Part shown: positions 8,735 to 17,020 of the stretch, piece by piece
How the letters are laid out: every line of letters begins with the position of its first letter
Numbering within the stretch: the first letter of the stretch is position 1
Source: Mesobacterium pallidum
Lineage (GTDB): Bacteria; Pseudomonadota; Alphaproteobacteria; Rhodobacterales; Rhodobacteraceae
Direction of reading: 5' to 3'
DNA length: 52,790 bases
NCBI RefSeq assembly: GCF_019966535.1
Contig: NZ_JAIMID010000030.1
Coordinates: forward strand, 1-52,790
Notes under the pieces: generated by a model
Seen by the model: only the letters and a program-made list of their open reading frames with translations
Database searches by the model: none
What the model was told of the DNA's origin: nothing
Position numbers and translations under genes: made by a program

Positions 8735-9484
8735 TCAGTCCTCGACCCGTCCATCCGCCATGAAGTTGCCCTTGGTCGTCGCCAGGTCGAAATCGACCCC
8801 GACGGTCACGGCGCTGGTGAACCGGTTGCCCGTCAGCTTGGCCCCGGTCAGGTCGGCGCCGCGCATGTCGGCGGCGTAGAAATCGGTGATGGTGATCTCG
8901 GCCCCGGCAAAGCTCGCCCGGCTGACGTCGGCCTTCACGAAGCCCGAATTGAAGATGCTGGCGCCGTCGAACCGGTTGCGTCCCAGCCGCGCGCCGTTCA
9001 GGTTGCCGCGCCGGACCGAGGTGTCGCTGAAATCGGCGTTGTTGGCCACGGCCTCCATCAGGCGCACGCTGTCCAGCACCGCCCCCTGCAGCTTGGCCGA
9101 GGTGAGCCGCGCGGTCTGCATCCGCGCTTCGGTCAGATCGGCCCCGCTGAGATCGACGCCGGACATCTGGGCACCGTAGAACATGGCAAAGGCAAAGGAG
9201 CCATTCGCCATCTCGGCCTGCGTCAGGTCGGCGAGGTTGAAGTTGGTGGCTTCCGCCGAGACCCCGGTCAGGTTCGCGCCGCGCAGCTTGGCGCGGTGGA
9301 AACTCGCCTCGTCGAGGTTCGCGCCGCTCAGGTCGACGCCGGTGAGGTCCGCCTTCTTGAAATTCGCGCCGCGCAGGTCGCAGCCCCTGCATTCGGTGAT
9401 CGTTCCCGCGATCAGATCGGCGACCTCGTCCCCGAACACGGGCCCCGCCATCGCAATCGCTGCCGCCGCCAACAAGATCCGCAT
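8735..9484 (-). CDS. Exported pentapeptide-repeat protein
   Basis: 249 residues with a signal peptide (MRILLAAAAIAMAGPVFG) and then almost wholly A(D/N)Lxx pentapeptide repeats (CDLRGANFKKADLTGVDLSGANL and on to residue ~235), which fold as a right-handed quadrilateral beta helix. Family members act as scaffolds or DNA-mimic inhibitors. Export makes DNA mimicry unlikely and a periplasmic scaffold more likely. The start was placed at the ATG whose complement is at 9482-9484, with GGGAGAG upstream, because the open frame farther upstream has no signal peptide. It is divergent from the nuclease gene, with a 64-base shared promoter region. Confidence 0.85.
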   Translation of the reverse strand: MRILLAAAAIAMAGPVFGDEVADLIAGTITECRGCDLRGANFKKADLTGVDLSGANLDEASFHRAKLRGANLTGVSAEATNFNLADLTQAEMANGSFAFAMFYGAQMSGVDLSGADLTEARMQTARLTSAKLQGAVLDSVRLMEAVANNADFSDTSVRRGNLNGARLGRNRFDGASIFNSGFVKADVSRASFAGAEITITDFYAADMRGADLTGAKLTGNRFTSAVTVGVDFDLATTKGNFMADGRVED

Positions 9485-9548
9485 TCCCAGTCTCTCCCGT
9501 ATTCGAAAGGATGTCGCCTTGCCAAATGATACTAAGACGACAGGCACC

Positions 9549-10058
9549 ATGCGCAAATTCTGGCCATTGGTGTTGTCAATGCTGCTGGCGGTGTCGCTGC
9601 CGGTCTCGGCCCGGACGGCCGAGCCCGACATCACGGGCATTCCCGAGGTGATCGACGCCGATATCCTCAAGTTCGGCCAGCAGCGTGTCATTCTCTGGGG
9701 GGTCGATGCGCCGGACCCGCGCCAGCAATGCTGGATCAATGGCACCTACTGGGGCTGCCACGAGGCGGCCAAGCGCCGCCTGCAACTGCTCGCCGGGCGG
9801 GGCGAGGTCAGCTGCACCTTCAAGGGTGAGCCCGATCCCTTCCACCGGTATTTCGGTGTCTGCACCAGCGGCGGGCAGGATCTGAGCGCGGAAATGGTGA
9901 AATCCGGGCTGGCGCTGGCCTATACGGAGCAATCGGAAGATTACCTGCCGCAGATGGCCGAGTCGATCGCCGAGAGCGCCGGCCTGTGGCAGGTCGGGGT
10001 GCTGTTCGAAGAGCCATGGCTGTTCCGCCGCCGCGAAACCCCCGGCGGATTCAGGTAG
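9549..10058 (+). CDS. Exported thermonuclease-like (SNase) protein
   Basis: 169 residues: a signal peptide (MRKFWPLVLSMLLAVSLPVSA) and a staphylococcal-nuclease-like OB fold. Seen are the family pieces VIDADILKFGQQRVILWGVDAP near the start of the mature protein, then EAAKRRLQLLAGRGEVSC and NGTYWGC-like cysteine insertions, and the late MVKSGLALAYTEQSEDY. The usual acid after WGVDAP is shifted (PDPRQQ), so nuclease activity is uncertain; many such exported homologues are uncharacterised. The next gene, encoding the MotA-like protein, starts 8 bases after its stop, so it probably belongs to the same operon. Confidence 0.8.
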   Translation: MRKFWPLVLSMLLAVSLPVSARTAEPDITGIPEVIDADILKFGQQRVILWGVDAPDPRQQCWINGTYWGCHEAAKRRLQLLAGRGEVSCTFKGEPDPFHRYFGVCTSGGQDLSAEMVKSGLALAYTEQSEDYLPQMAESIAESAGLWQVGVLFEEPWLFRRRETPGGFR

Positions 10059-10066
10059 GGCGCGCC

Positions 10067-10822
10067 ATGGTACAGCTGGCCGATGCCATAACCACTCCGG
10101 GCCGCGACGGCGCCTTCGATGCGGTGCTGAAGTGGGTTCTCCTGATGACGCTGATCACGCTCGGCGCCATCGTGTCCTATGATTACGGGTTGCTGACCTA
10201 TCTGTTTGCCGCCGACGAGTCGCGGATCACGGTGCTGATCGCGGTGCTCTACGTTGCGTTTTCGTTCCATTGCATCTGGATCCTGGTCGAATTGTCTCGG
10301 GAATATCGCCGGGCCATGCGGATCAAGGCGCAGCTGGCAAACGCGGTCAGCGTGCCCGAGATCCCCGAGGGCGGAGGGATCATCGACCAGTACATGCTTG
10401 ACGTGATCCGGTCGCGCGAACACCCGGGCGAGATGGAAGGCAATGCCCACCTGCTGATGATGAGCCTCGGCGCCGAGTTCCGGCGGCGCACCAAGGTCGG
10501 CACCTACGGGACTGATCTGCTTTACAAGCTGGGCATGCTGGGCACGATGGTCGGTTTCGTGATGATGCTGAATTCCATGGGGGACATGTCGAATTTCGAC
10601 ATCGACACCCTGCGGGGCGCTCTGCAGAAAATGATCGCCGGCATGGCCGTGTCGCTGCTGACCACCATCGCCGGGCTGATCGGCGGCATCCTGCTGCGGC
10701 TCGAGTACAACATCGCCGATGCGCTGGTGACCGACATCAGCCAGACGACCGTCAGCTTTACCGAAGCCTCCCTGCTGCCGCTGCTGGCCCGCGCCGATCG
10801 CAATGAGGGCGGCGATGTTTGA
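10067..10822 (+). CDS. MotA/TolQ/ExbB-like proton-channel family protein
   Basis: 251 residues with four likely helices: about 21-47, 54-78, and the paired C-terminal helices around LGMLGTMVGFVMMLNSM and MIAGMAVSLLTTIAGLIGGILL. These carry the family signature (GxLGTxxG, then S-L-x-T-T-x-A-G). Such proteins form the stator ring that uses ion flow to drive a partner in the envelope. The ATG at 10067 was chosen because the longer open frame overlaps the nuclease gene. It overlaps the next gene by 8 bases, and that gene encodes a one-helix periplasmic protein where an ExbD/MotB-like partner is expected. No TonB, Tol or flagellar gene is nearby, so this is probably a separate energy-coupled system. 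Confidence 0.82.
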   Translation: MVQLADAITTPGRDGAFDAVLKWVLLMTLITLGAIVSYDYGLLTYLFAADESRITVLIAVLYVAFSFHCIWILVELSREYRRAMRIKAQLANAVSVPEIPEGGGIIDQYMLDVIRSREHPGEMEGNAHLLMMSLGAEFRRRTKVGTYGTDLLYKLGMLGTMVGFVMMLNSMGDMSNFDIDTLRGALQKMIAGMAVSLLTTIAGLIGGILLRLEYNIADALVTDISQTTVSFTEASLLPLLARADRNEGGDV

Positions 10823-11489
10823 AGAAGAGGTTGAACCGGAGTTCGAGATATTTTCGGCGCTGCTCTTCAACTCGCTGAAGGCCATCACCTTCATGTTCTT
10901 CATTTCCTTCGCGCTGATCAACAAGCCGGCGGACGAGGGCAAGGTCGACCCCAAGGCCGAGATGATGATCACGGTCGGATGGGCGGACAACAACCCGGAC
11001 GACGTCGACACATACGTCATGGATCCGGCCGGCAACGTCGTGTGGTACAATCAGCGCGAAGGCGGGCTCATGCATCTCGATCGGGACGACCGTGGCATGT
11101 TCAAGGATGTCATCCTCTTCAATGACCGCGAGGTGATCAATCCGCTCAACCAGGAGATCGTCAGCTTTCGCGGTCTGGAGGATGGTGAATACGTGGTCAA
11201 TGTCGTGCATTACATCGCCAACGGGACAGACCCCTTGCCGGTTTCGGTCAAGGTCGAAAAACTGAACCCCACGGTCCGGGTGGTCTATTACGAGACGCTG
11301 GAACTCCGGGGCACCGGGGACGAGCAGACCGCGGTGCGGTTTACCCTCAAGGGCGACGACGTGGTCAACCTGAACAACGTGCCGAAAAGCCTGGTCGAAC
11401 AGACCCGCAGCGGCAGCAAGGGGCGCGGCGCGGCCCAGCCGCAGGGCATGATCGACCCGGGGACGGGCCAGCCCGTGGCGGATCAGTGA
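10815..11489 (+). CDS. Membrane-anchored periplasmic protein with a DUF2135-like domain
   Basis: 224 residues: a short cytoplasmic tail, one helix at about 17-36 (LKAITFMFFISFALIN), then a periplasmic domain. The domain reads VGWADNNPDDVDTYVMDP, GNVVWYNQREGG and LDRDDRGM, like the DUF2135/YfaP pattern (D-x-D...V..P.G..V.Y...L..DD..G), a beta fold that may bind metal. The low-complexity tail (RSGSKGRGAAQPQG) suggests a flexible end. It holds the place of an ExbD/TolR/MotB partner, but its helix has no aspartate, the proton-carrying residue of those families. The start at 10815 has GAGGG five bases upstream; ATG 10803 is the alternative. Confidence 0.75.
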   Translation: MFEEEVEPEFEIFSALLFNSLKAITFMFFISFALINKPADEGKVDPKAEMMITVGWADNNPDDVDTYVMDPAGNVVWYNQREGGLMHLDRDDRGMFKDVILFNDREVINPLNQEIVSFRGLEDGEYVVNVVHYIANGTDPLPVSVKVEKLNPTVRVVYYETLELRGTGDEQTAVRFTLKGDDVVNLNNVPKSLVEQTRSGSKGRGAAQPQGMIDPGTGQPVADQ

Positions 11490-11496
11490 GCCAGCC

Positions 11497-12093
11497 ATGA
11501 GCATGACCTTCGTCATCCTGTCCCTTGCCGGCGCCTACGCCCTGGTGGCGGCGTTGCTGGCCTACCTGCTGCTTCTCACGCGCGTGCATTGGGTGTTGAA
11601 GTCGCTGGCCACAGTGGCGACGGCGGCCGCGATCCCGCTGACCTTCTGGGGGGTGGGCGAATTGCGCGGCCTGCCATCGGATTCGCAGATCCCGTCGAGT
11701 TTCCGCATGCTCTGGGCGCAGATCCTCGAGCCAAACGCCCTCGCGGGCGAACAGGGCCGCGTCTATCTGTGGCTACAGACACTCGACGACGAAAATTACC
11801 CGGTCGGCCCGCCAAGGTCTTACCAATTGCCCTATTCCGAGGATCTCGTGGCCAAGGTCAACCAGGCCCTGGGTCGGGTCTCGGACGGCGAGCAAATCCA
11901 GGGCACGGTCGAGGAAGAGGATGCGGTCGGCGAAGCCACCGAGGAAGAACTGGCCAGCGAAATCGAGGCGGAACTGTCCGAAACCCGGCCCGGCGGGGCG
12001 CGAACGGCAGGTCAACGGATTTCCAACTTCGACCCGTCGATGCTGAGTTTCGACACCGAAGCGGCTCCGGTCACGCCCACCAAGTCGCAGTGA
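11497..12093 (+). CDS. Two-helix membrane protein, third member of the MotA/ExbB-like module
   Basis: 198 residues with two N-terminal helices (about 4-28 and 34-53), a conserved-looking central part (SSFRMLWAQILEPN, GRVYLWLQTLDDENYPVGPPRSYQLPY) and a very acidic tail (EEEDAVGEATEEELASEIEAELSE). No family was recognised. It starts 7 bases after the previous gene. The central part with its PPRSYQLPY segment may be periplasmic and touch the DUF2135-like protein, while the acidic tail is probably disordered. Its constant position with the two previous genes should be tested in other genomes. Confidence 0.75.
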   Translation: MSMTFVILSLAGAYALVAALLAYLLLLTRVHWVLKSLATVATAAAIPLTFWGVGELRGLPSDSQIPSSFRMLWAQILEPNALAGEQGRVYLWLQTLDDENYPVGPPRSYQLPYSEDLVAKVNQALGRVSDGEQIQGTVEEEDAVGEATEEELASEIEAELSETRPGGARTAGQRISNFDPSMLSFDTEAAPVTPTKSQ

Positions 12094-12115
12094 CCGCCAG
12101 GGCGCGCCTCGCGGC

Positions 12116-12913
12116 TCAGGTCTGCAGCGTCTTGCGGCGGCCCCGGGCCTGCTGCGCGGTCAGCAGCGGCAACAGCAGGCTGGCAAGGCCAAAGATCAGC
12201 GTCCCGGACAAGAGGGCGCCGACCAGCCAGCGCGACCAGCGCAGCGCTTCGAGGTCGGCTCCGAACCAGCCCTGCGCGCCCCAGATCAGGACCCGGCCGC
12301 GCACACCCGCCTTTGCGCCGATCCGCATGGTCAGCCCCAGGTCGTCGCCCAGGGCCGACTCCCCCAGCCAGATGCGCACGTCATGCGCCTGTCCCGCCGG
12401 CATGTCACCCAGCAGCAGCACCTGCATTCCGGTCCGCGCCGTTCCCAGTGCGACCTTCTTGCCGTCCACCTCGGCCAGCAGCGCGCCGGGCACCGTCAGG
12501 ACCACGTCCTCGGCCGCCTCGGTCGTGGTGATCCGGCCCGTCACGGTGCGGCGAAACGACCCCATGTCGAGGATCGCCGACAACTCGGGGATGTCGCGCA
12601 TCATCGACTGGACCACGACCACATTCATGAGACGCGGCAACACGATGTCCTGGACCTTGCGGATGGTGCCACGGTCGAGCGTGAACCGCATCGCGGTATC
12701 GCGATCCATGCGGTCCGACAATTGCGCGGCCATGAAGCCTGCCACACGCTCCGGGTCGATGCCGAACTCCTCGGGAACCGGGAAGTCCTGCACCACCAGC
12801 CGCGCTTCCAGCGGCGTGGCCGTCAGACTTCGCGCGCCGCCGGACAGAACCAGCAGCCCGAGGCCAGCGGACACGATCAAGCCGATCGACAACAACAGAT
12901 TCCAGAACCGCAT
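12116..12913 (-). CDS. Membrane protein with helices at both ends, unknown function
   Basis: 265 residues: one helix at about 4-26 (WNLLLSIGLIVSAGLGLLVLSGG), a large central domain of roughly 190 residues, and a C-terminal helix (LVGALLSGTLIFGLASLLLPLL) followed by a basic tail (RGRRKTLQT). The centre is beta-rich and has no motif that was recognised. The start lies behind GAGAGGGAG. It converges with the MotA-like module, the two stops being 22 bases apart, and its promoter faces the lipocalin gene. It is not an ABC-2 permease, so it does not fill the missing permease slot of the ATPase at 13594. Confidence 0.7.
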   Translation of the reverse strand: MRFWNLLLSIGLIVSAGLGLLVLSGGARSLTATPLEARLVVQDFPVPEEFGIDPERVAGFMAAQLSDRMDRDTAMRFTLDRGTIRKVQDIVLPRLMNVVVVQSMMRDIPELSAILDMGSFRRTVTGRITTTEAAEDVVLTVPGALLAEVDGKKVALGTARTGMQVLLLGDMPAGQAHDVRIWLGESALGDDLGLTMRIGAKAGVRGRVLIWGAQGWFGADLEALRWSRWLVGALLSGTLIFGLASLLLPLLTAQQARGRRKTLQT

Positions 12914-13039
12914 GACATCTCCCTCTCGACACCCACATGTTAGTGCTGATGGACATTCGAAAATTCGATCTTCAAGTTTGGTACATCGGAAACAACGGGG
13001 CGTCCAATGCGCCCTGGACCCGGGCAGGCAGGGGGCGAC

Positions 13040-13585
13040 ATGACACCACTTGGAAAACTCGCGCGACTTGCGATCTGTATCGCATGGGCGGCACCGGCCA
13101 CGGCCCAGACAGTGCGCGACCCTGCCGTGCCGATGAGGGTGCCCGAAGGCTATGTGCAAGAGCGCCTGCTGGGCCAATGGTTCGAGGTGGCGCGCAGCCC
13201 CAGCCCGATGGAGCCGGATTGCAAGGCCGTGACCTCCGAGGTCGAGACACGTGACGACAGCCGTCTGACGCTCAAGTTGAACTGTCACAAGGTCAGCATC
13301 GTCGGGCCGGTGATCGACATCGACGGCATCCTGGTGGAGCATGTGCCCGGCGTCTTCGTCCTGCGCCTGGTCCGGCTGCGGGAATTTGGCGCGGTCACGA
13401 TCGCCGTGCTGTGGCAGGCCGAGGACGACAGCCTCGCGGTCCTGGGCTCGCCGTCCGGCAAGATCGGCTGGGTCTGGTCCAAGACCGCCGACCCGGATCC
13501 CGCGATGCTGGACATGGGTATCGCGAAGCTGGTCGAGGCGGGCTATGTCGCGGCGGAGATCCTGACGCCGGATACCGCGCGCTGA
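13040..13585 (+). CDS. Exported lipocalin-like protein
   Basis: 181 residues with a signal peptide (LARLAICIAWAAPATAQ). The mature part opens with RLLGQWFEVARSPSPME, the G-x-W-x-E-x-A-R signature of bacterial lipocalins (Blc/apoD group). It continues with short beta strands (AVTSEV, LTLKLNCHK, ILVEHVPGVFVLRL, AVTIAVLWQ) and a late helix (MLDMGIAKLVEAGY). Lipocalins bind small hydrophobic molecules, here perhaps the alcohol substrate or a lipid. There is no lipobox cysteine after the signal peptide. It is divergent from 12913 and convergent with the ATPase gene (8 bases between stops). Confidence 0.8.
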   Translation: MTPLGKLARLAICIAWAAPATAQTVRDPAVPMRVPEGYVQERLLGQWFEVARSPSPMEPDCKAVTSEVETRDDSRLTLKLNCHKVSIVGPVIDIDGILVEHVPGVFVLRLVRLREFGAVTIAVLWQAEDDSLAVLGSPSGKIGWVWSKTADPDPAMLDMGIAKLVEAGYVAAEILTPDTAR

Positions 13586-13593
13586 CACCTGGG

Positions 13594-14349
13594 TCAGCGC
13601 GCGGCGTCGTCTTCCCCCGCGCCGAGCAGAACCGCGTAGGCATCGGTCAGGTTCCCGGAGCCGGCCTGTTCCAGCATGGCGCCGGGCGTGCCATCGGCCA
13701 CGATCTGCCCGGCCTTCAGAAAGATCACGCGGTCCGCGTGCTCGATCTCATCCACGAGGTGCGTGGCCCAGAGGATCGCGACCTCGGCTTCCGTCGCGAG
13801 GGCGCGCATGTCCTGAACCAGGGTCCGCCGCGACGGGGAGTCGAGCCCCGCGGTCGGTTCGTCCATGATCAACAAGCCAGGCCGGTTCATCAGCGCGCGG
13901 GCGATTTCCACCTTGCGCTGCTGCCCGCCCGAGAGGTGCCGGACCGGGCGCGCCACCAGATCGGCAAGGCCGAAACGGTCCGTCAATTCGTCGATCCTGT
14001 CGCGCAGCACACGGCCCGAGAGCCCGAAGAGCCGTCCGTGCAGGGTGAGGTTCGCCCGGATGGTCATGTCCATATCGACCGACCGCACCTGGAACACCAC
14101 GCCGAGCCTCCTGAGGATCGCGGCGGAATCCCTGCCATGGCGCCGGCCGAAGACCTCGACCGTCCCTCCATCCGGCGAGAATAGGCCCGAAATGATCTGG
14201 AACATCGTGGATTTGCCGGCGCCGTTCGGGCCGAGCAGACCCACGAACTCTCCTGCCTGGATGGAAAAGCTCACGTCCCGCAGCGCTTCGATCCTGCCGT
14301 AGGATTTCGACACGCCTTCCAGCGAGAGCACGGGTGTCGGTCGGGTCAT
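13594..14349 (-). CDS. ABC ATPase of the PQQ-alcohol-dehydrogenase-associated type
   Basis: 251 residues, a complete ABC ATPase: Walker A GPNGAGKST (about 39-47), Q-loop VVFQ, signature LSGGQQRKVEIARAL, Walker B LLIMDEPTAGLD and switch WATHLVDE. The order and the VRSVDMDMTIRANLTLHGRLFGL stretch resemble the ATP-binding subunit described for PQQ-dependent alcohol dehydrogenase systems (PQQ_ABC_ATP group, related to pedABC of Pseudomonas). In those systems it pairs with an ABC-2 permease, but no such permease gene lies in this window. It overlaps the neighbouring NitT/TauT-type ATPase gene by four bases (ATGA), ending that operon. Confidence 0.85.
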   Translation of the reverse strand: MTRPTPVLSLEGVSKSYGRIEALRDVSFSIQAGEFVGLLGPNGAGKSTMFQIISGLFSPDGGTVEVFGRRHGRDSAAILRRLGVVFQVRSVDMDMTIRANLTLHGRLFGLSGRVLRDRIDELTDRFGLADLVARPVRHLSGGQQRKVEIARALMNRPGLLIMDEPTAGLDSPSRRTLVQDMRALATEAEVAILWATHLVDEIEHADRVIFLKAGQIVADGTPGAMLEQAGSGNLTDAYAVLLGAGEDDAAR

Positions 14350-15062
14350 GTCCGCATGTCCTCTTCAAGATCGCGCACCGCCCGGGCCAGCCAATCGGCG
14401 TGGCGGTCCGCGCGCGGCCTGTCCAGCAGGGTGTCCTTGATCACGGACATCGGACGACCGCCAAGCATGATCACCCGGTCTGCCAGCGCGGCGGCGTCAT
14501 GGGTGTCGTGTGTCACCAGGATCACGGTGGGGCCGAACCGGTCGACCACACCGGCGACCAGCGCCTGCAACTCTCCGGCGAGCTTTCGGTCAATCGACAC
14601 GAAGGGCTCATCCAGCAACAGAAGGCGCGACGACACCGCCAGGGCGCGGGCAAGCGCCACGCGTCTTTGCATCCCGCCCGACAGCGCGGCGGGCCGCAGA
14701 TCCTCGGCCGCCGCCAGCCCCACGGCGGCAAGCAGCGACCGGCCCGCGTCGACGGGCAGGTCCGGCTTGACCGCCAACAGGTTCCCGAGCGCGGTTTCCC
14801 AGGGCAGGAGCCTCGGGTCCTGAAAGACGAAACCGGGCACCTGCGCATCCGGCGGCGCCTTGCTATCGACCTCGATGCGGCCGCGATAATCGGTGTCGAT
14901 GCCGGCGATCATCCGCAGCAGGGTCGATTTTCCGACGCCCGACGGCCCGATCAGCGCGACCACCTGGCCGGCGGGCACCTGGAACCCCAGCCCTTCGAAG
15001 AGCAGCGTCTCTCCGAAGGCCTTTTCGGCGATCTCGATCAAAAGCTGCGCGCCGGCCGCCAT
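14346..15062 (-). CDS. NitT/TauT-type ABC importer, ATPase
   Basis: 238 residues with Walker A GPSGVGKST, Q-loop FVFQDPRLLPW, signature LSGGMQRRVALARAL, Walker B LLLLDEPFVSID and switch VTHDTHD. The QDPRLLPW loop is typical of nitrate/sulfonate/taurine importers. It overlaps the permease gene upstream by 25 bases and the next ATPase gene by 4, in a tight minus-strand operon (binding protein, permease, ATPase, second ATPase). The substrate is not known. The setting suggests an aliphatic acid, sulfonate or alcohol-derived compound. Confidence 0.88.
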   Translation of the reverse strand: MAAGAQLLIEIAEKAFGETLLFEGLGFQVPAGQVVALIGPSGVGKSTLLRMIAGIDTDYRGRIEVDSKAPPDAQVPGFVFQDPRLLPWETALGNLLAVKPDLPVDAGRSLLAAVGLAAAEDLRPAALSGGMQRRVALARALAVSSRLLLLDEPFVSIDRKLAGELQALVAGVVDRFGPTVILVTHDTHDAAALADRVIMLGGRPMSVIKDTLLDRPRADRHADWLARAVRDLEEDMRT

Positions 15063-15838
15063 CCAAGCACCTTGTGTTCCAGCGGCCGCAGCACGCCGTA
15101 TTCGATCGCGATCACCACCGTCATGAAGGCGACGGTGTAGGCGAGGATTCCCTTCATGTCGAAGAACTGGAAGAAGATGCCGATGCGAAAGCCGACCCCG
15201 CCGTCGCTGCCCAGCACCTCGAAGACCAGCACGATCTTCCAGATCAGCGACAGCCCGGTCCGCGCGGCGGTCAGGACGTAGGGCATGAGCTGCGGCACGA
15301 TGAACCGGCGGACCCGTTGCGTGAAGCCCACGCGATAGACCTGCGCCAGCTCGGCCAGCCCGTGATCGAGGGCCCGGACGCCTTCGCGCATGGTGACCGC
15401 GACCAGCGGCGTCTTGTTGACGACCACGGCTGCAATCAGTGCGTATTCGGTCAGCCCGAACCAGATGTAGAACGTGATCGCGACCACGATGGCGGGGATG
15501 TTGAGGCCGATCAGCACCCAGTTCCCGAAGAGCCCGTCAAGCGATCGGAACCGTCCCAGGACACTGCCGATCGCGATCCCCGCGATCATCGCCAGCACGA
15601 AGGCCGCCGCGGCCCGGCCAAGCGTCCGGGCCACGTCGGTCAGCAACGACTTTTGCACCGCGAGATCGACAAGCTCGGCGAAGACGTCGATCGGGGTGGG
15701 GAACAACCGGTGCTGCGCCGCCATGCTGGCAATCTGCCAGACGATCAGCAGCAGCGGGATCGATGCCCAGTCAAGCAGGGTCCCGCCGCCCGGGCGTCGG
15801 GCGCCGGGCGGGGCGGCCACGCGCCGTGGTGCGGTCAC
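15038..15838 (-). CDS. NitT/TauT-type ABC importer, permease
   Basis: 266 residues with about six membrane helices and the cytoplasmic coupling segment GVRALDHGLAELAQVYRVGFTQRVRRFIVPQLMP near the expected EAA position. The start is a GTG that overlaps the stop of the binding-protein gene as GTGA, so translation is coupled. It is the transmembrane part for the ATPase at 14346-15062 and the binding protein at 15835-16842. Confidence 0.88.
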   Translation of the reverse strand: MTAPRRVAAPPGARRPGGGTLLDWASIPLLLIVWQIASMAAQHRLFPTPIDVFAELVDLAVQKSLLTDVARTLGRAAAAFVLAMIAGIAIGSVLGRFRSLDGLFGNWVLIGLNIPAIVVAITFYIWFGLTEYALIAAVVVNKTPLVAVTMREGVRALDHGLAELAQVYRVGFTQRVRRFIVPQLMPYVLTAARTGLSLIWKIVLVFEVLGSDGGVGFRIGIFFQFFDMKGILAYTVAFMTVVIAIEYGVLRPLEHKVLGWRPARSF

Positions 15839-16842
15839 TTACGAAAGCCCGACCAGAACGTTCCCGGATCCATCTCGGTCGCGTCCCCCACCAGGTCGGA
15901 GCCACCGACCTCGGACATGATCGCGAACGAGGCCCTTGCCGCCTCGACCGAGGCGTCATTGAACTCCTGCATGATCCCGGCGCGGTAATCGTCGCGCAGC
16001 GCGGTGAACAGGGCGTCATTGTCCGCGGCGCCCATCTTGTCGCGCAGTGTGTCCCAGATCGCGTCGTCCTCGAGCAGGATCTTCTTGGCGGCGAAGGACG
16101 CGTCGAGAAACGATTTGACCGCCTTGCGCCGCTTCTTGGCGGTTTCGTCGCGGAACACCCAGGCCAGAAGCGGCGGCTGGTCGGTGATCCCCATCGCGCC
16201 CATCATGTCCTTGACCGAAATCAGCTCTTTCGCGCCGGCGGCCTTGGCCCGCGCGTTGAAATGCCAGAAGTTCAGCGAGGCATCGATCTGCTCTTCGGTC
16301 AGCAATTCGTTGATCAGCGGCGGCGCCCCGAAGCGGGCATCGACCTTGTCGGCCAGGGTCTCGCCGGTCTGGCTCTTGTAATAGGCCTGCAGGATGACCC
16401 AGCTCTTGTCGACGGGGCCCCCGGCCACGCCGATGGTCTTTCCGGGCAGGTCCTCGATCGACTGGATCGGCCCGTCGGGCCGCACCATCAGCCCGCCCAC
16501 GGCGAAGGAATGGGGCACCGAGGTGAAATCTTCGCCGGCCGCACGCAAGGCCGCGACCCAGACGAAATCCGACAGCACGATGTCCACGTCTCCTGCCATC
16601 AGCGCCACGTGGCTGGCATCCTTGCCGGACACGTCCTTCAGTTCCAGCTTGAACTTGTGCTTCTGGTCGAGCTTGAGATCCTGGATGACCTTCATTTCCC
16701 AACTGGCCGTGCCGTTCATCAGGACGCCGACCCTCACCGTCTCGGTCTTGTTCTGCATCGTGATCGACCAGGCTGGCGTGGCTACAGCCGTGGATGTGGC
16801 GAAAGCTCCGGCGCAAAGCCTGAGAATTTCACGACGGTTCAT
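15835..16842 (-). CDS. NitT/TauT-type ABC importer, periplasmic binding protein
   Basis: 335 residues. The N terminus (MNRREILRLCAGAFATSTAVATPAWS) has a twin-arginine-like RR, so Tat export is possible. The mature part follows the NMT1/SsuA pattern: VRVGVLMNGTASW, VALMAGDVDIVLSDFVWVAALRAAGEDF, IEDLPGKTIGVAGGPVDKSWVILQAYYKS and a helix-rich C-terminal lobe. It leads the minus-strand importer operon behind GGGAGGATAACC and shares a 178-base divergent promoter with the cupredoxin-like gene; that promoter contains the LysR-type dyad at 16916. Confidence 0.88.
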   Translation of the reverse strand: MNRREILRLCAGAFATSTAVATPAWSITMQNKTETVRVGVLMNGTASWEMKVIQDLKLDQKHKFKLELKDVSGKDASHVALMAGDVDIVLSDFVWVAALRAAGEDFTSVPHSFAVGGLMVRPDGPIQSIEDLPGKTIGVAGGPVDKSWVILQAYYKSQTGETLADKVDARFGAPPLINELLTEEQIDASLNFWHFNARAKAAGAKELISVKDMMGAMGITDQPPLLAWVFRDETAKKRRKAVKSFLDASFAAKKILLEDDAIWDTLRDKMGAADNDALFTALRDDYRAGIMQEFNDASVEAARASFAIMSEVGGSDLVGDATEMDPGTFWSGFRK

Positions 16843-16915
16843 GCGGTTATCCTCCCTTTGAGGGGCCGGTTTCGGCCCCGTTGAGCAAGGCTATCATCCC
16901 ACCATGGGGCGTGAG

Positions 16916-16930
16916 GCAATAGCCAGTATT
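16916..16930. promoter_or_regulatory. LysR-type operator, shared motif copy 1
   Basis: GCAATAGCCAGTATT matches the dyad ahead of the LysR gene at 20833 in 13 of 15 positions, including AATA and TATT half-sites. It lies 73 bases from one start codon (16842) and 90 from the other (17021), as expected for a shared divergent LysR site. Confidence 0.6.
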
Positions 16931-17020
16931 TGCAAACCCAATATCGCGGACTGCTAGCCTGACCGGGCGATCCTCGACACCACCTGTCGGGGATCGGGAT
17001 CGAGGGAGGATCCAGACCTT

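Noticed and set aside
8726..9529. Long plus-strand open frame across the pentapeptide gene
   Set aside because: It is the mirror of the repetitive minus-strand gene. It has no domain, and its repeats follow from the pentapeptide codons.
15074..16884. Plus-strand frames opposite the NitT/TauT operon
   Set aside because: Shadows of the permease and binding-protein genes, with no motifs.
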